A DNA stretch of 29,572 nt from assembly GCA_023415145.1 (NCBI GenBank), contig JAEZLW010000012.1, forward strand, positions 1 to 29,572, in the 5' to 3' direction. Source of the DNA: Bacillota bacterium. GTDB taxonomy: Bacteria; Bacillota; Clostridia; Christensenellales; Aristaeellaceae. Every line of letters starts with the position of its first letter. Position 1 is the stretch's first letter. A program made the translations under genes and the position numbers. Under the pieces are notes generated by a model, which saw only the letters and a list, made by a program, of their open reading frames with translations, ran no database searches and was not told where the DNA came from. Positions 1 to 7,589 of the stretch are shown here, one piece after another.

Positions 1-214
1 TCCCTTCGGTAATAAACATGAAGGACATGATCAAATACACCTGGCCGTCGGTAAAGCCCGCAATTTCGGGCACATTGCGGTACAGAACAAAGGCCACGCC
101 CATCATCAGCGCCCGCATCAAAAAGCCTGCCGCCGCCATCATCCAGAAATTGAAGCGGTATTCCATGGCGGTTTTCAAGTATTGCGATTTGATCATCCAA
201 TAAACTCTCAGCAT
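1..214 (-). CDS. ABC-2 type transporter permease, 3' part cut off by window edge
   Basis: The first 71 residues are visible, beginning MLRVYWMIKSQYLKTAMEYR, followed by a hydrophobic segment and a second one near the window edge. This resembles the second permease of three-gene ABC-2 exporters (COG4586/COG4587/COG3694 type), which form a heterodimeric membrane channel. The ATG lies 2 bases after the stop codon of the upstream permease, so the two are almost certainly co-translated and co-expressed with the ATPase further upstream. The substrate cannot be told from the sequence; drug, lipid or glycan export are all possible. The C-terminus lies outside the window. Confidence 0.8.
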   Translation of the reverse strand, partial: MLRVYWMIKSQYLKTAMEYRFNFWMMAAAGFLMRALMMGVAFVLYRNVPEIAGFTDGQVYLIMSFMFITEG

Positions 215-216
215 CT

Positions 217-1014
217 TCAGCCCCCCGCAAAGGAAACGGTCCGGCGGACCTTTTCATACAGCGATTGATGGACAAGGAAAAATACCGCTGCCCAGGCAAG
301 CTGCAACAGGATGGTCAGCCACACCGGCAGGAAAAGCGGCTGGCCCAGGAACAGGGCCACCGGTGTTTGCACCATCAGGGGAAAGGGCAGGCACCATGCA
401 ACAACCTTTAATACACCCGGGAACAGGGCCACCGGGATCAGCGCGCCTGAGAAAAATTCCATGAGTGCCGTGCGCACCCAGGAAAGGCCCAAATGGCTGG
501 TGGTGAAAAAGCACAGAAGGCTTGCGCAGCTGACCATCATCATCCGAAGCAGCAACCCCAGCACAAGGCTCAATATGGCTACAGGCAGCATGTTTGAATC
601 CGGCTGGGTAAAGCTATGGGGAAACAGGAAAAATACCGACGCCACCACGACGCCGTTGATAAGCGCCTGGGGAATGATATGCCCTGTCATATCCGCCAGA
701 GACTGGCTCAAAAAGGATACTGGCTTTAAGCACCGTGATACCACCTTGCCTGAGCGGATCTCCCGGGATAGCATGTTCTCGGTGGACCAGGTCAACAGGT
801 TGTTGATGAAAAAGGAAATGAGGATGTAGGCATACATGTCCTTGGATGAAAAGCCGCCAATCTCCCCGCCACTTCCTGCTGAATACAGGCTTCGAAAGAG
901 CATGAATTGCCCGAACAGCAAGATCAGCGGCGTGATCATGGAAAAGAAGAACGCAGCCCTGTAAAAAAGCGCGCTTTGCATGGTAAGGGACACAAGCTTT
1001 GCAAATGGTTTCAT
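217..1014 (-). CDS. ABC-2 type transporter permease
   Basis: This is a 265-residue integral membrane protein with about six hydrophobic segments and a short cytoplasmic N-terminus (MKPFAKLVSLTMQSALFYRA). Size and hydropathy fit ABC-2 permeases of the COG4587 type, which pair with a second permease and a COG4586 ATPase. The start codon overlaps the end of the ATPase gene by 4 bases (ATGA), typical of translational coupling. The protein would form half of the membrane channel. The family assignment rests on context and hydropathy; the substrate is unknown. Confidence 0.85.
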   Translation of the reverse strand: MKPFAKLVSLTMQSALFYRAAFFFSMITPLILLFGQFMLFRSLYSAGSGGEIGGFSSKDMYAYILISFFINNLLTWSTENMLSREIRSGKVVSRCLKPVSFLSQSLADMTGHIIPQALINGVVVASVFFLFPHSFTQPDSNMLPVAILSLVLGLLLRMMMVSCASLLCFFTTSHLGLSWVRTALMEFFSGALIPVALFPGVLKVVAWCLPFPLMVQTPVALFLGQPLFLPVWLTILLQLAWAAVFFLVHQSLYEKVRRTVSFAGG

Positions 1015-1997
1015 TGCTTTGCCCCCGCCGCAAATATCTGCGACACCACCTGGTCAATGCCCGGCTCGTTTACCGTAATGTCCTTGATGTCGTAGCACCG
1101 TGACACCAAATCCAGCATCTCCCTGGGGTTGTAATCCGCCATGTCAAAGGTGATGCGAGTGGATAGCCCATCCAAAGCCACCTTTGCCTTGGGGATGAGA
1201 GGGACGATTTCTTCCAATGCCGGACCTTCTACCGTGATCATACGTCCGGAAGCGTACCTGTGCCTGAGCTCTGCCAGCGCGCCCCGGTAGTATACCCTGC
1301 CTTTGGACAATACCAGGGCATTGTCGCAAATCTGCTCAATATCGCTTAGGTCATGGCTGGTCAATAGCACCGAAACGCCGTTTTCCTGATTCATTTTCCG
1401 TATAAACTTTCGAATGGTAAACTTCACATTGATATCCAGGCCAATGGTGGGCTCGTCCAGGTATAGAAGCTGCGGCCCGTGCAAAAAGATCAGGCCGATG
1501 TCCGCCTTCATGCGCTGCCCAAGGGACAGCCGCCGGGCGGGAGAATGCAGTATCGGCTCCAGATCAAGAAGCTCCGTTACCATGCGCATGTTCCTGTCGA
1601 ACAGGGCGGGTTCCAGCTTGTACAAAACCCGGATGGCGTTGTAGCTTTCTATGACAGGGATGTCCCACCACAAATTCGTTTTCTGGCCGAAGATGACGCC
1701 GATTTTTTTCAAGTACTGGGCATGATGCTCCATGGGCTGCTGGCCGTACACGGTCACACTGCCTTGGGTTGGGGTCAGGATGCCCACCAGCATTTTGATC
1801 AGGGTGGATTTTCCGGCCCCATTTTCGCCGATACAAGCCAAGGATTCCCCTTCCTCCATGGAAAAGGACACCTTGTCCACCGCTACCTTTTCTGTCCACT
1901 CCGTTTTGACAAGACCTTTTAAAGCGCCCTTCAGCCCCGGCTGCTTTACATTCTGACGGTAGATTTTCGTAAGCCCGTTTGTCTCAATCAGCGGCAT
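1011..1997 (-). CDS. ABC transporter ATP-binding protein (ABC-2 exporter)
   Basis: This 328-residue protein is the nucleotide-binding subunit that powers the two downstream permeases. Visible motifs are Walker A GENGAGKSTLIK, Q-loop region FGQKTNLWWD, signature LSLGQRMKADI, Walker B LLYLDEPTIGLD and the switch histidine in LLTSHD. About 90 residues follow the ATPase core, the extra C-terminal region common in COG4586-type ATPases. The start MPLIETNGLTKIY is preceded by an AAAGGG site about 9 bases upstream. It is first in a compact three-gene operon read leftward. A weak promoter is proposed at 2049-2077. Natural substrate not determinable. Confidence 0.93.
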   Translation of the reverse strand: MPLIETNGLTKIYRQNVKQPGLKGALKGLVKTEWTEKVAVDKVSFSMEEGESLACIGENGAGKSTLIKMLVGILTPTQGSVTVYGQQPMEHHAQYLKKIGVIFGQKTNLWWDIPVIESYNAIRVLYKLEPALFDRNMRMVTELLDLEPILHSPARRLSLGQRMKADIGLIFLHGPQLLYLDEPTIGLDINVKFTIRKFIRKMNQENGVSVLLTSHDLSDIEQICDNALVLSKGRVYYRGALAELRHRYASGRMITVEGPALEEIVPLIPKAKVALDGLSTRITFDMADYNPREMLDLVSRCYDIKDITVNEPGIDQVVSQIFAAGAKQ

Positions 1998-2048
1998 TTT
2001 AACATGCCCTTTCCTTTTTCTGACGTATTATTAGAGAGAATTGGTAAT

Positions 2049-2077
2049 ATTGTACTGCAGCGCAACGATAAAGTCGA
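2049..2077 (-). promoter_or_regulatory. Candidate promoter for the ABC-2 operon
   Basis: On the minus strand a TCGACT box (2072-2077) is separated by 17 bases from TACAAT (2049-2054), about 50 bases upstream of the ATPase start at 1997. The -10 is good and the -35 matches TTGACA at four of six positions. Prediction by eye only. Confidence 0.4.
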
Positions 2078-2144
2078 CCTCATATTATGACTGTACCGAT
2101 GAACGCCGGCGTATGGAATGCCATTGTGCTCCACATATAAAGAT

Positions 2145-2173
2145 AGCCGGCGTATCCATTTTGTACGCCGGCT
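2145..2173 (-). terminator. Hairpin downstream of the lipoprotein peptidase gene
   Basis: A perfect 10-base inverted repeat (AGCCGGCGTA / TACGCCGGCT) with a 9-base loop lies 30 bases past the stop codon at 2203. Read on the minus strand it is followed by TATCTTTATAT, a weak U-rich tail. It probably ends the M15 peptidase transcript before the divergent-free gap in front of the ABC operon. Similar GCCGGCGTA words occur again at 2104-2112. Confidence 0.55.
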
Positions 2174-2202
2174 TGGCTGTTATGTTCAACAAGACGGTTT
2201 CA

Positions 2203-3096
2203 TCAACGAAACAGCGTTACTTCCGGATCTCCGTCTTCGCCCACTTCATCAAGGATTACCGCGCCTTGGGGAAGTTGATTTTGTTCTTCAATCTGACTTT
2301 GCTCTGCTGTTTGGCTTTGTTCCCCTGTCTGAATCTGCCCAACAGTCTGACTTTGCTCGGCAGCCTGGTTTTTGTCCCCGCCGCCCGCCTCAAAATCACT
2401 CAAGGCCTGCTGCCACTCGGCGGTGAACTCCTCCAACGTCAGCCCGCTATTCGTCATATACCTTGCAGCCTCAACGCCTATATAACGCAAATGCCATGGC
2501 TCGTAGATGATATTGGTGATATCTTCCTTGCCTGCCGGATAACGGATGATAAAGCCGTATTCCGCACAGTGGGAAGCCATCCACTGTGCTTCTAACGTTT
2601 TCCCGAATTCAGAATTAAACCTTTTCCCGATCCAGGCTTTGCTGATCACATCGATGCCAAGGCCCGTCTGATGGTCGCTGGCGCCTGGGTAGGCCACTAC
2701 GCCGTCATCCTTGCCGTTGTTCTGCTCCAGCCGGTTTCTGTACATGGTGTTCTGTGTACGATAACTGCGGTAGCCGCTATGGGCGTACAGTGTCACCCCA
2801 TCGGCGGATGCTGCAGCAAACATGGCATCCAGCGCGTCAGATACCATCTGGCACATTTGAATGGCGGAGCTGGATGTTTTTTTCACTTTGATCTTTACAA
2901 GATCCTCAGGCACATAGTCGGAAGGAAGCAGGTTCTCCCGGTTTACCAGGCGGATGTATTCCTGTTGAAGCTCCGTAAGGGATACAGGATATGTCCATGA
3001 TACGGGATTTTCCTGTTCAAGCTCCTGGGCGGAGGCACAGCCGCCCACAAACATCATGACCAGACACAGTGCAGTCAGCAGCCATTTCTTCCCCAC
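2203..3096 (-). CDS. M15B (VanY-type) D-alanyl-D-alanine carboxypeptidase lipoprotein
   Basis: This 297-residue protein has a lipoprotein signal (MGKKWLLTALCLVMMFVGGC, lipobox VGGC), so it should be anchored outside the cell membrane. The M15B metallopeptidase core shows SGYRSYRTQNTMY, the zinc-binding DHQTGLGIDV and EPWHLRYIG motifs. VanY-type enzymes remove the terminal D-Ala from peptidoglycan stems. After the domain comes a Gln/Ser-rich linker of five hexapeptide repeats (encoded at 2275-2364) and a short acidic tail. The gene starts 21 bases after the stop of a paralog (3118-3819), so they likely form one transcript; the pair arose by tandem duplication followed by divergence of the N- and C-termini. 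Confidence 0.9.
   Translation of the reverse strand: MGKKWLLTALCLVMMFVGGCASAQELEQENPVSWTYPVSLTELQQEYIRLVNRENLLPSDYVPEDLVKIKVKKTSSSAIQMCQMVSDALDAMFAAASADGVTLYAHSGYRSYRTQNTMYRNRLEQNNGKDDGVVAYPGASDHQTGLGIDVISKAWIGKRFNSEFGKTLEAQWMASHCAEYGFIIRYPAGKEDITNIIYEPWHLRYIGVEAARYMTNSGLTLEEFTAEWQQALSDFEAGGGDKNQAAEQSQTVGQIQTGEQSQTAEQSQIEEQNQLPQGAVILDEVGEDGDPEVTLFR
2275..2364 (-). repeat. Five 18-base tandem repeats encoding Q-rich hexapeptides
   Basis: Within the lipoprotein peptidase, five consecutive 18-base units encode AAEQSQ, TVGQIQ, TGEQSQ, TAEQSQ and IEEQNQ. Glutamine is kept at positions 4 and 6 of every unit. The array forms a hydrophilic spacer after the catalytic domain. Its unit length preserves frame, so copy number could change by slippage without inactivating the gene. 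Confidence 0.85.
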
Positions 3097-3117
3097 CAGT
3101 TTGCACGCTCCTTTTCA

Positions 3118-3819
3118 CTATGGTTCCAGTATATCCAAAATGGACTTTACCTGCAAGGACTGCACATAGGTTTCCATGGGAATATGCTGCTCATGCATGG
3201 CCGTGGCATGTGTGACACCCACATACCGTACATGCCAGGGTTCATATTCATAGCCGGTGATCTCTTCCCAGCCTTGCTGATAACGCACAATGAAGCCAAA
3301 GCGGTGGGCGTTTTCCCGTACCCATTTTCCGGCCTTTGTTTTCCCGAAGGAACCATTCAGGCCGCTGGACACCCCTTTGGCGCCTATATCCATGGCCATA
3401 CCCAGCTGGTGTTCGCTGGCGCCGGGCGGGGCTACGTACTCCTGCGCTTTTTTCACACTGCCGGTGGATTTGATTTTATTGGAATACAGTATGCTTTGCT
3501 TGGAATAGCTGCGGTAGCCGGATACGGTGAGCAGGGTGAGCTTAGCCTCTAATTTGGCAGCGGCAAACATTTCCTCCAGAGCCCTGGCCGCATCTTCACG
3601 CAGCAAGCGGCTGGCTCCGGACACATCCACCACCACAGTACCCGGGACATACTCCCTAACAATCACGTTTTGCCGGTTCACTAAAAAAATTGGCCCTTCC
3701 ACATCCAAGTGAGGCATTCCTTTATCCATGGCGCCTTCCATCAGGGATGCGGCGAGGGCGAATGTTGCCACAAGCTGCCGGATGAGCAAACCATCCACCT
3801 CTTTAGTTGGAGTCTTCAT
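3118..3819 (-). CDS. M15B (VanY-type) D-alanyl-D-alanine carboxypeptidase, paralog
   Basis: This is a 233-residue M15B peptidase with the same core motifs as its neighbour: SGYRSYSKQSILY, SEHQLGMAMDI and EPWHVRYVG. Expected role is trimming of D-Ala from peptidoglycan peptides. The N-terminus has a hydrophobic stretch (LLIRQLVATFALAASL) that may act as a signal anchor, but there is no lipobox and no C-terminal repeat linker. The chosen ATG has no convincing Shine-Dalgarno site; a downstream ATG near MDKGMPHLDVEG is possible but would delete the hydrophobic segment needed for export. Only 34 bases separate it from the end of hflX, suggesting read-through from that gene. Confidence 0.85.
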   Translation of the reverse strand: MKTPTKEVDGLLIRQLVATFALAASLMEGAMDKGMPHLDVEGPIFLVNRQNVIVREYVPGTVVVDVSGASRLLREDAARALEEMFAAAKLEAKLTLLTVSGYRSYSKQSILYSNKIKSTGSVKKAQEYVAPPGASEHQLGMAMDIGAKGVSSGLNGSFGKTKAGKWVRENAHRFGFIVRYQQGWEEITGYEYEPWHVRYVGVTHATAMHEQHIPMETYVQSLQVKSILDILEP

Positions 3820-3853
3820 TTATATTCGACGAATGAAACATGAAAACCCTTCC

Positions 3854-5626
3854 CTATTTTTTGACAAAAATTTGACATCCGTATTTGGAGATGAGGCGGT
3901 TTTTCTCGCTTTCTTCCAACAGGGCTATGATTTTTGTGCCTTCGTCCAGATGTTCCTGGACAATGATCTGCCCTGCGGAGCGAACCTCGTTGATCACCCC
4001 GTACTGGGAAAAGGGCACAAGCAGTTCCACCTGCTGCCGCCGTGCATGAAGCAAGGCAGCGATACGCGATAACAGTTCATCCAGGCCGGTGCCCTCCGTG
4101 GCGGATACTTGCACCGCGCCGGGCAGAAAGGGAACATCCTCCGACGCATCGCATTTGTTCAGCACGTCGATTCGGGGCTGCCCTGATGCGCCCAGCAGAT
4201 CCAGCACCTCCAGTACTACCTGATGCTGTTTCAAGCAATCAGGGGAAGCGGCGTCGGAAACGATGAGCAGCACATCGGCCAGGGTGGCCTCTTCCAGTGT
4301 GGAATGAAAGGCCTCTACCAGATCATGGGGCAGCTTGCGGATGAAGCCCACCGTGTCCACCAGCAAAAACTCACTGCCGCTTTGCAGCTTCACATTCCTG
4401 GATACGGCATCCAGGGTGGCAAACAACTGATCCTTTACATAAACGTCAGCACCGCTTATTTTGTTGAGCAGCGTGGACTTGCCTGCGTTGGTATAGCCCA
4501 CCAGCGCCACCACGGGCACCTGGGTCCGCTCCCTCATGCGGCGGCGGATTCCCCGCTGCTTTTCCATTTCATTCAGTTCCCGCTTGACATCGGTGATCCG
4601 CTCCCTGATGCGGCGACGGCTGATTTCCAGCTTGCTTTCGCCCGGGCCCCTGGTGCCGATGCCGCCGGCAAGCCGGGACAGCACCAGGCCCTGGCCGATC
4701 AGCCTTGTGGAGCGGTAGTTTAATTGCGCCAGTTCCACCTGCAGCTTGCCTTCCCTGGAGGATGCCCGCTGGGCAAAGATATCCAGAATCAGCATGGTGC
4801 GGTCAATGACCTTTACCCGCAAAAGCTCCTCCAGGTTGCGCACCTGGATGCCGGTCAGTTCCTCGTCAAAGATGGCCACATCAATGTGCTGTGCCTGGCA
4901 ATCCAGCGAAAGCTCCTCCGCCTTCCCCCTGCCGATGCACGTGGCTCCGTCTGGCCTTGTGCGTTTTTGCAGCGCGGTCATCACCACCAGCGCCCCCGCC
5001 GTTTCCGCCAGCCGTTTCAACTCCTCCAGGGATTCTTCGCTTTCCGTGCCGATGAGGATCGCCCGCTCCGGACCGCCAAGGGATTGCTGGTCCTGCCCCT
5101 TCGTCACCAGTTCGTCGGAAACGAGAATTTCATCCATCCAGGCTTCCTGAGGGACTTTGCTTACGGGCATGGGGCCAAACAGCCGCAAGGAGGGCTGGTC
5201 ACCCTCCGTTTCTCCCAAAAAGCCAACACCGATCTCAGATGTGCGGCCAGGCACAAGGCCTATGGCGGCCATGGCGTCAAAGCGCATGGTGCGAAGGGCG
5301 CTGATATCCACATCCGATAATTCAGCGCTGCCGCCTGGATGGGTATGTATGCACCGCACCATGGAAAGACGCCTCACATTGCGGCGCAGGCGGAATTCAG
5401 ACAGCGGCACGCTGTCCAGGCCGCCCACGATCACATCCACCACTTCGCCGTCCCTGGTGATGTACACGGCGATTTCCCGGTTGATGCGCAGCGACATTTC
5501 CTTTAGGATGTCCACCATTTCCAGAGGCACAAAGGTATCGCGGCTGATTTCCCAGCCATACAGCTTCTGAAGCTCGCATAGCAGTGTCCTTCTCAGGCCA
5601 TCAATGTTTCCATGGATTTCTGGCAT
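3854..5626 (-). CDS. hflX: GTPase HflX with N-terminal JAMM-like domain
   Basis: HflX is a ribosome-associated GTPase that splits or rescues stalled ribosomes. The GTPase domain is clear: G1 GYTNAGKST, DTVGFIRKLP (G3), NKCD (G4). The HflX-specific N-domain precedes it, including the glycine-rich GGIGTRGPGESKLE. An additional domain of about 180 residues at the N-terminus is not part of E. coli HflX; it contains HTHPGGSAELSDVD, an exact H-x-H-x(10)-D JAMM metal site (H94, H96, D107, with E51 and S104 as further candidates). The ATG at 5626 is chosen because AGGAGG sits 4 bases upstream; the ATG at 5644 would place that site inside the gene. Length is 590 residues. Element A copy 1 ends 9 bases upstream of the Shine-Dalgarno site. 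Confidence 0.95.
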   Translation of the reverse strand: MPEIHGNIDGLRRTLLCELQKLYGWEISRDTFVPLEMVDILKEMSLRINREIAVYITRDGEVVDVIVGGLDSVPLSEFRLRRNVRRLSMVRCIHTHPGGSAELSDVDISALRTMRFDAMAAIGLVPGRTSEIGVGFLGETEGDQPSLRLFGPMPVSKVPQEAWMDEILVSDELVTKGQDQQSLGGPERAILIGTESEESLEELKRLAETAGALVVMTALQKRTRPDGATCIGRGKAEELSLDCQAQHIDVAIFDEELTGIQVRNLEELLRVKVIDRTMLILDIFAQRASSREGKLQVELAQLNYRSTRLIGQGLVLSRLAGGIGTRGPGESKLEISRRRIRERITDVKRELNEMEKQRGIRRRMRERTQVPVVALVGYTNAGKSTLLNKISGADVYVKDQLFATLDAVSRNVKLQSGSEFLLVDTVGFIRKLPHDLVEAFHSTLEEATLADVLLIVSDAASPDCLKQHQVVLEVLDLLGASGQPRIDVLNKCDASEDVPFLPGAVQVSATEGTGLDELLSRIAALLHARRQQVELLVPFSQYGVINEVRSAGQIIVQEHLDEGTKIIALLEESEKNRLISKYGCQIFVKK

Positions 5627-5644
5627 AATTCCTCCTGAATGCAT

Positions 5645-5935
5645 CGAGAAAATGAGATGTCATTTTCTCGAGTTTGCACTTTTCTCCTGTAAACATTGCA
5701 CCGTCCTGCGTTTCACTTGCCGGTTTATGTTTACGGTCGGCGAAAAGTGTAAGGAATGTTTGCTTCGCAAACAACCCGCGCGGTCCGGAAGTTCAATCGT
5801 CGCCCTGCTTCGCTAGCGCTAGCATGGCTCGTTTCGCATCCCGCCTCCACCTACTGGCGGAGGCAGGGTTACGGCGCCAGCAAAGCCGGGCGACACGATT
5901 TCAAACGAGGGGGCATTGCCCCCTCGTTACTCCCC
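5645..5935 (+). repeat. Structured intergenic element A, copy 1 (contains an element B insert)
   Basis: This fills most of the 377-base gap between the Fe-S scaffold gene and hflX. Ordered structures on the plus strand: P1, an 11-base perfect inverted repeat (CGAGAAAATGA, 5645-5655 with 5660-5670); P2, a long interrupted hairpin (outer CACTTTTC 5677-5684 with GAAAAGTG 5742-5749, inner GTAAACAT pairing); H3, GTTTGC-ttc-GCAAAC (5758-5772); H4, split by element B material (left part ending GGTCCGG, right part AAAGCCGGGC near 5882); H5, an 11-base stem (5904-5914 with 5918-5928). No coding capacity is evident. Relative to hflX transcription, P1 lies just before the ribosome-binding site. Confidence 0.75.
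5790..5877 (+). repeat. Element B fragment nested in element A copy 1
   Basis: The segment begins TTCAATCGTCGCCCTGCTTC and contains CTCGTTTCGC, CTACTGGCGGAGG and GGTTACGG, matching words in order in the other B copies (8159-8490, 19913-20087, 28476-28613). It interrupts hairpin H4 of element A, whose two halves lie on either side. Boundaries are approximate. Confidence 0.6.
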
Positions 5936-5988
5936 CATGGAAGTTTTAACATCAAAACCATATATATGCAAGCAAAAGAGGAAGAATC

Positions 5989-6000
5989 GCCTGCTCAGGC
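5989..6000 (-). terminator. Weak hairpin after the Fe-S scaffold gene
   Basis: GCCTGAGCAGGC on the minus strand, 3 bases after the stop codon at 6004, is followed by GATTCTTCCTCTTTT. The stem is short, so termination may be partial; downstream hflX lacks an obvious promoter of its own and may depend on read-through. Confidence 0.4.
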
Positions 6001-6003
6001 TTT

Positions 6004-6381
6004 TTACTTTGCTTCCTGCTTTTTTTGGTAATCTTCGATAGCGGCATGTATGGCTTCCTCTGCCAAAAGCGAACAGTGAATCTTGACGGGGGGAAGCCCG
6101 TCCAGCGCTTCCATCACCGCCTTGTTGGTAAGCGCAAGTGCTTCCTCGATGGTTTTGCCTTTCACCATCTCGGTGGCCATGCTGCTGGTGGCGATGGCCG
6201 CACCGCAGCCGAATGTTTTAAACTTCACATCGGTGATGACGCCGTCTTCCACCAGGATGTCCATCTTCATGATGTCACCGCATTTGGCGTTGCCCACCGT
6301 GCCGCTGCCGCTGGGGTTTTGAAGTTCGCCCACGTTTCTCGGATGTTCAAAATGGTCCCAAACTTTTTCGCTGTATTGCAT
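6004..6381 (-). CDS. nifU: Iron-sulfur cluster scaffold protein NifU/IscU-like
   Basis: This 125-residue protein is the scaffold on which [2Fe-2S]/[4Fe-4S] clusters are assembled before transfer to target proteins. The three cluster-ligating cysteines are in NAKCGD (C34), FGCGAA (C59) and IHCSLLAEE (C103), and the conserved Asp D36 that labilises the cluster is present. It corresponds to the N-terminal domain of NifU only, as usual in Clostridia. It lies 12 bases downstream of the cysteine desulfurase, its sulfur donor, and in the same operon as an Rrf2 regulator. Confidence 0.95.
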   Translation of the reverse strand: MQYSEKVWDHFEHPRNVGELQNPSGSGTVGNAKCGDIMKMDILVEDGVITDVKFKTFGCGAAIATSSMATEMVKGKTIEEALALTNKAVMEALDGLPPVKIHCSLLAEEAIHAAIEDYQKKQEAK

Positions 6382-6393
6382 ATAATTCTCTCC

Positions 6394-7563
6394 TTATCTC
6401 GAAGCAGCCGCAAACAGCGGCGACATGGCCCGTAAATTTTCCACGATGCCGGGGAGTACTTTTATAACCTCGTCCACTTCAGCGATGGTGTTGTCCTGGC
6501 TCAAGGACAGCCGCAAGCTTCCGTGGGCGATCTCATGGGGCAGGCCGATGGCCAACAGCACATGGGACGGGTCCAGAGAACCGCTGGTGCAGGCAGACCC
6601 GCTGGAGGCGGCGATGCCATTTAGGTCCAGGCGCAAAAGCAGCGATTCACCCTCGATATACTGCACGGAAACGTTCACGTTTCCCGGAAGACGGTTTGTT
6701 CTGGGGCCGTTCAAACGGACATTGGGAATGGCGCTTAATATACCATCGATAAGCCTGTCCCGCAAAGAAGCAAGCTTTTGTGATTTCGCTTCAAGGTTTG
6801 CAACCGCCAGGGTGATGGCCTTGCCAAGCCCCACGATGCCGGCCAGGTTTTCCGTACCCGCCCGAAGACCGCGCTCCTGTGCGCCGCCCTGCAACAGCGT
6901 ATCCAGCCTTGTGCCCTTGCGCACATACAGCGCGCCTACGCCCTTGGGGCCGTGGAACTTGTGGCCGGACAGGGACAGCATATCCACCTGCCAGTCATTG
7001 ACGTTTACGGGGACGGCACCTATCGCCTGCACCGCATCGGTATGGAAAGGAATGTTATGGGCCTTGGCGATTTTGCCAATTTCCGCGATGGGCTCTACGG
7101 TGCCGATTTCATTGTTGGCAGCCATGATGGTGATAAGGATGGTCTTGTCGGTGATGGCCTTTTCCACATCGGCGGGGGATACGAAGCCCTCGCTGTTAAC
7201 CGGAAGGTAGGTGATATCAAAGCCCTGCTTTTGCAGCCATTCACAGGTGTGTAAAACGGCGTGGTGCTCGATGGAAGTTGTGATGATGTGGTTTCCTTTT
7301 GATTTACGGGCAAAGGCTGTGCCCTTGATGGCCCAGTTGTCGCTTTCCGATCCTCCGGCCGTGAAATATATTTCCTCCTGCTTGGCCCCGATGGCGAAAG
7401 CCACCTGCCTGCGCGCCTCGGCAATGGCCTTTGCCGCATCACGACCCGTTTGGTGGATGCTGCTGGCATTGCCGTACACCTTGGTAAAGTAGGGCAGCAT
7501 AAAATTGAGTACTTCCTGGCTGACGGGCGTGGTGGCGGCATTGTCCATGTAAATGCGGTTCAT
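6394..7563 (-). CDS. nifS: Cysteine desulfurase NifS/IscS-type
   Basis: This PLP enzyme converts cysteine to alanine and a persulfide used for Fe-S cluster assembly. The start MNRIYMDNAATTPVS is canonical for the family and has a GGAAGGA site upstream; an in-frame upstream ATG at 7686 would overlap the regulator gene and is rejected. Visible landmarks are the TAGGSESDN cofactor-phosphate region, H101 stacking on PLP, D177 and Q180 (HTDAVQA), the Schiff-base lysine K202 in SGHKFHGPKG, and the catalytic cysteine C325 in SSGSACTSGS. Length is 389 residues, normal. It sits between the Rrf2 regulator and the scaffold. Confidence 0.96.
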   Translation of the reverse strand: MNRIYMDNAATTPVSQEVLNFMLPYFTKVYGNASSIHQTGRDAAKAIAEARRQVAFAIGAKQEEIYFTAGGSESDNWAIKGTAFARKSKGNHIITTSIEHHAVLHTCEWLQKQGFDITYLPVNSEGFVSPADVEKAITDKTILITIMAANNEIGTVEPIAEIGKIAKAHNIPFHTDAVQAIGAVPVNVNDWQVDMLSLSGHKFHGPKGVGALYVRKGTRLDTLLQGGAQERGLRAGTENLAGIVGLGKAITLAVANLEAKSQKLASLRDRLIDGILSAIPNVRLNGPRTNRLPGNVNVSVQYIEGESLLLRLDLNGIAASSGSACTSGSLDPSHVLLAIGLPHEIAHGSLRLSLSQDNTIAEVDEVIKVLPGIVENLRAMSPLFAAASR

Positions 7564-7589
7564 AGCACGACTTCCTTCCAAGGTATTTC

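Noticed and set aside
2203..3819. VanY genes as evidence of a vancomycin-resistance cluster
   Set aside because: No vanS/vanR, vanH, ligase or vanX gene is next to them; M15B peptidases are common in Clostridia without resistance.
4724..5320. A 198-codon plus-strand frame within hflX
   Set aside because: It is entirely antisense to a well-supported gene, with no start signals and biased composition.
5604..6031. Several open frames across element A copy 1
   Set aside because: Frames are not conserved between element A copies and the region is explained by inverted repeats.
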